A DNA stretch of 64,000 nt from Caprimulgus europaeus (lineage: Eukaryota > Chordata > Aves > Caprimulgiformes > Caprimulgidae). Of the stretch, positions 63,201-64,000 are shown in pieces. Made by a program: the position numbers and the translations under genes. The notes beneath the pieces are model-generated. The model was not told the origin of the DNA and searched no databases. It saw only the letters and a list, made by a program, of their open reading frames with translations. Each line of letters opens with the position of its first letter. The stretch's first letter is position 1. Where the stretch lies: positions 26,738,578-26,802,577 of the forward strand of contig OU015533.1 of assembly GCA_907165065.1 (NCBI GenBank), written 5' to 3'.

Positions 63201-64000
63201 ACATGGTAAATCCTGTAGTATATTTCCTTTTCACTATAGGCCTAGCTAACAAAGAGTTCAAGATGGACTCCTCTGAAAATCCCCAGCACAAGCAGAGCTA
63301 CGCTGCTGTCCCATAGAGCCAAAGGAGCAGCAGGAGGTGGGACTCTGGGACTCGCAAGACAGAACAGTTCTCCCACGCACTGAAGAAGGATTTCTCAAAC
63401 AACACAAGCACCAAGCTATTTCTTACTATATCGACATCTACTTATCCAGGTTATTGGAACTTGTGACTTAGCACTAAAATTCACTGAAAACAACCTTTCT
63501 TCCCCTCACCATTACTCTTGTTACATACCAAGAATCAACTTGATCAGGATAGCTGGTTTCTGTTGCAATGCTGGGATTATTTTTTTAGCAATGTAGTCTC
63601 TTCCAAGCTCCAAATTACAAACTGGATACATGGCAGAATGATTTTGAAATGACATGAAATATTCTAAGAGGAAAACACATAATCTTTAGCAAAATAATTA
63701 TGTGATTTTGCAATCCTTTTATGCACAATCTATTTAACTGCACTAGATTTTGACTAGCAGTAGTCTTAGAAATTATCTCTTAAACTACCAATATTAGGTG
63801 TCTTGAAAAGCAACCCAAATTTTCCTTTCTTTGATGGTGGTGGAATAAATGCTACCTTAAGCATCATTGTGTTTTTCAGTAGTATCCCTTGTAACACTGT
63901 AAATTTAGTACATGTAAGACCTAAGTCTGCTTTGGATACGATAATTACTTTTCAGATTTGCTCCAATGTTTTCTTGTGACGAATAAGGCAGTTTCTGAGT

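Larger units (their letters stand above)
45628..64000 (-). other. PDE1A: PDE1A upstream intron, at least 18.4 kb
   Basis: Sequence upstream of the first exon found. No match to the expected EKMWQRLKG-type exon or to the alternative short N-terminal exon was seen on the minus strand. It holds CR1 copies at 46874, about 48290 and 52882, the A-rich tract at 49786, the T run at 54239, and one weak candidate exon at 57959-58033. The rest shows nothing recognisable. Confidence 0.7.

Overview
The window looks like a piece of a bird chromosome. Two things point there: at least seven CR1 LINE fragments, several ending in the avian-type tandem octamers (ATTCTGTG or ATTCTATG), and one solo long terminal repeat whose sequence matches a common avian endogenous-retrovirus LTR. 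The DNA is AT-rich and mostly non-coding, as expected of vertebrate introns. Nothing bacterial, no CRISPR array and no RNA gene was recognised.

The one real gene is on the minus strand. It is most of a calmodulin-dependent 3',5'-cyclic nucleotide phosphodiesterase 1A gene (PDE1A). I read twelve coding exons by hand. In transcript order they are 45627-45514, 32026-31844, 31393-31327, 29658-29542, 28144-28004, 22953-22853, 20358-20233, 14103-14002, 13882-13762, 9909-9828, 8243-8123 and 5973-5789. All eleven internal introns have GT-AG ends, and the codon phase is preserved across every junction. The joined frame is 1460 nt (about 486 residues) with no stop. It covers the end of the first calmodulin-binding helix, the second calmodulin-binding and inhibitory region, the complete catalytic domain and the conserved C-terminal RWKEL segment. 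The metal-binding His/Asp residues, the proton-donor His and the nucleotide-selecting Gln are all present. The N-terminal exon or exons were not found in 45628-64000 and presumably lie beyond the right edge. The stop-codon exon is not certain: 4415-4261 is a phase-compatible candidate that would give an unfamiliar C-terminus.

Layout, left to right. 1-5788 holds the 3' flank or 3' end of PDE1A, a 3'-truncated CR1 reverse-transcriptase fragment (about 810-1620) and the candidate last exon. 5789-32026 holds eleven PDE1A exons in fairly short introns. These introns carry the solo LTR (16273-16875) and three CR1 pieces (24615-24910, 28836-28938, 30389-31103), all antisense to the gene. 32027-45513 is a 13.5 kb intron with no recognised mobile element. 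45514-45627 is the most upstream exon found. 45628-64000 is intron, with three more CR1 fragments (46874-47124, a very worn one at about 48290-48655, and 52882-53394), simple repeats and one weak candidate exon at 57959-58033.

I found no clear undescribed system. The items most worth a second look are the possible alternative C-terminal exon of PDE1A, the candidate cryptic exon upstream, and the lineage-specific residues in an otherwise highly conserved enzyme.
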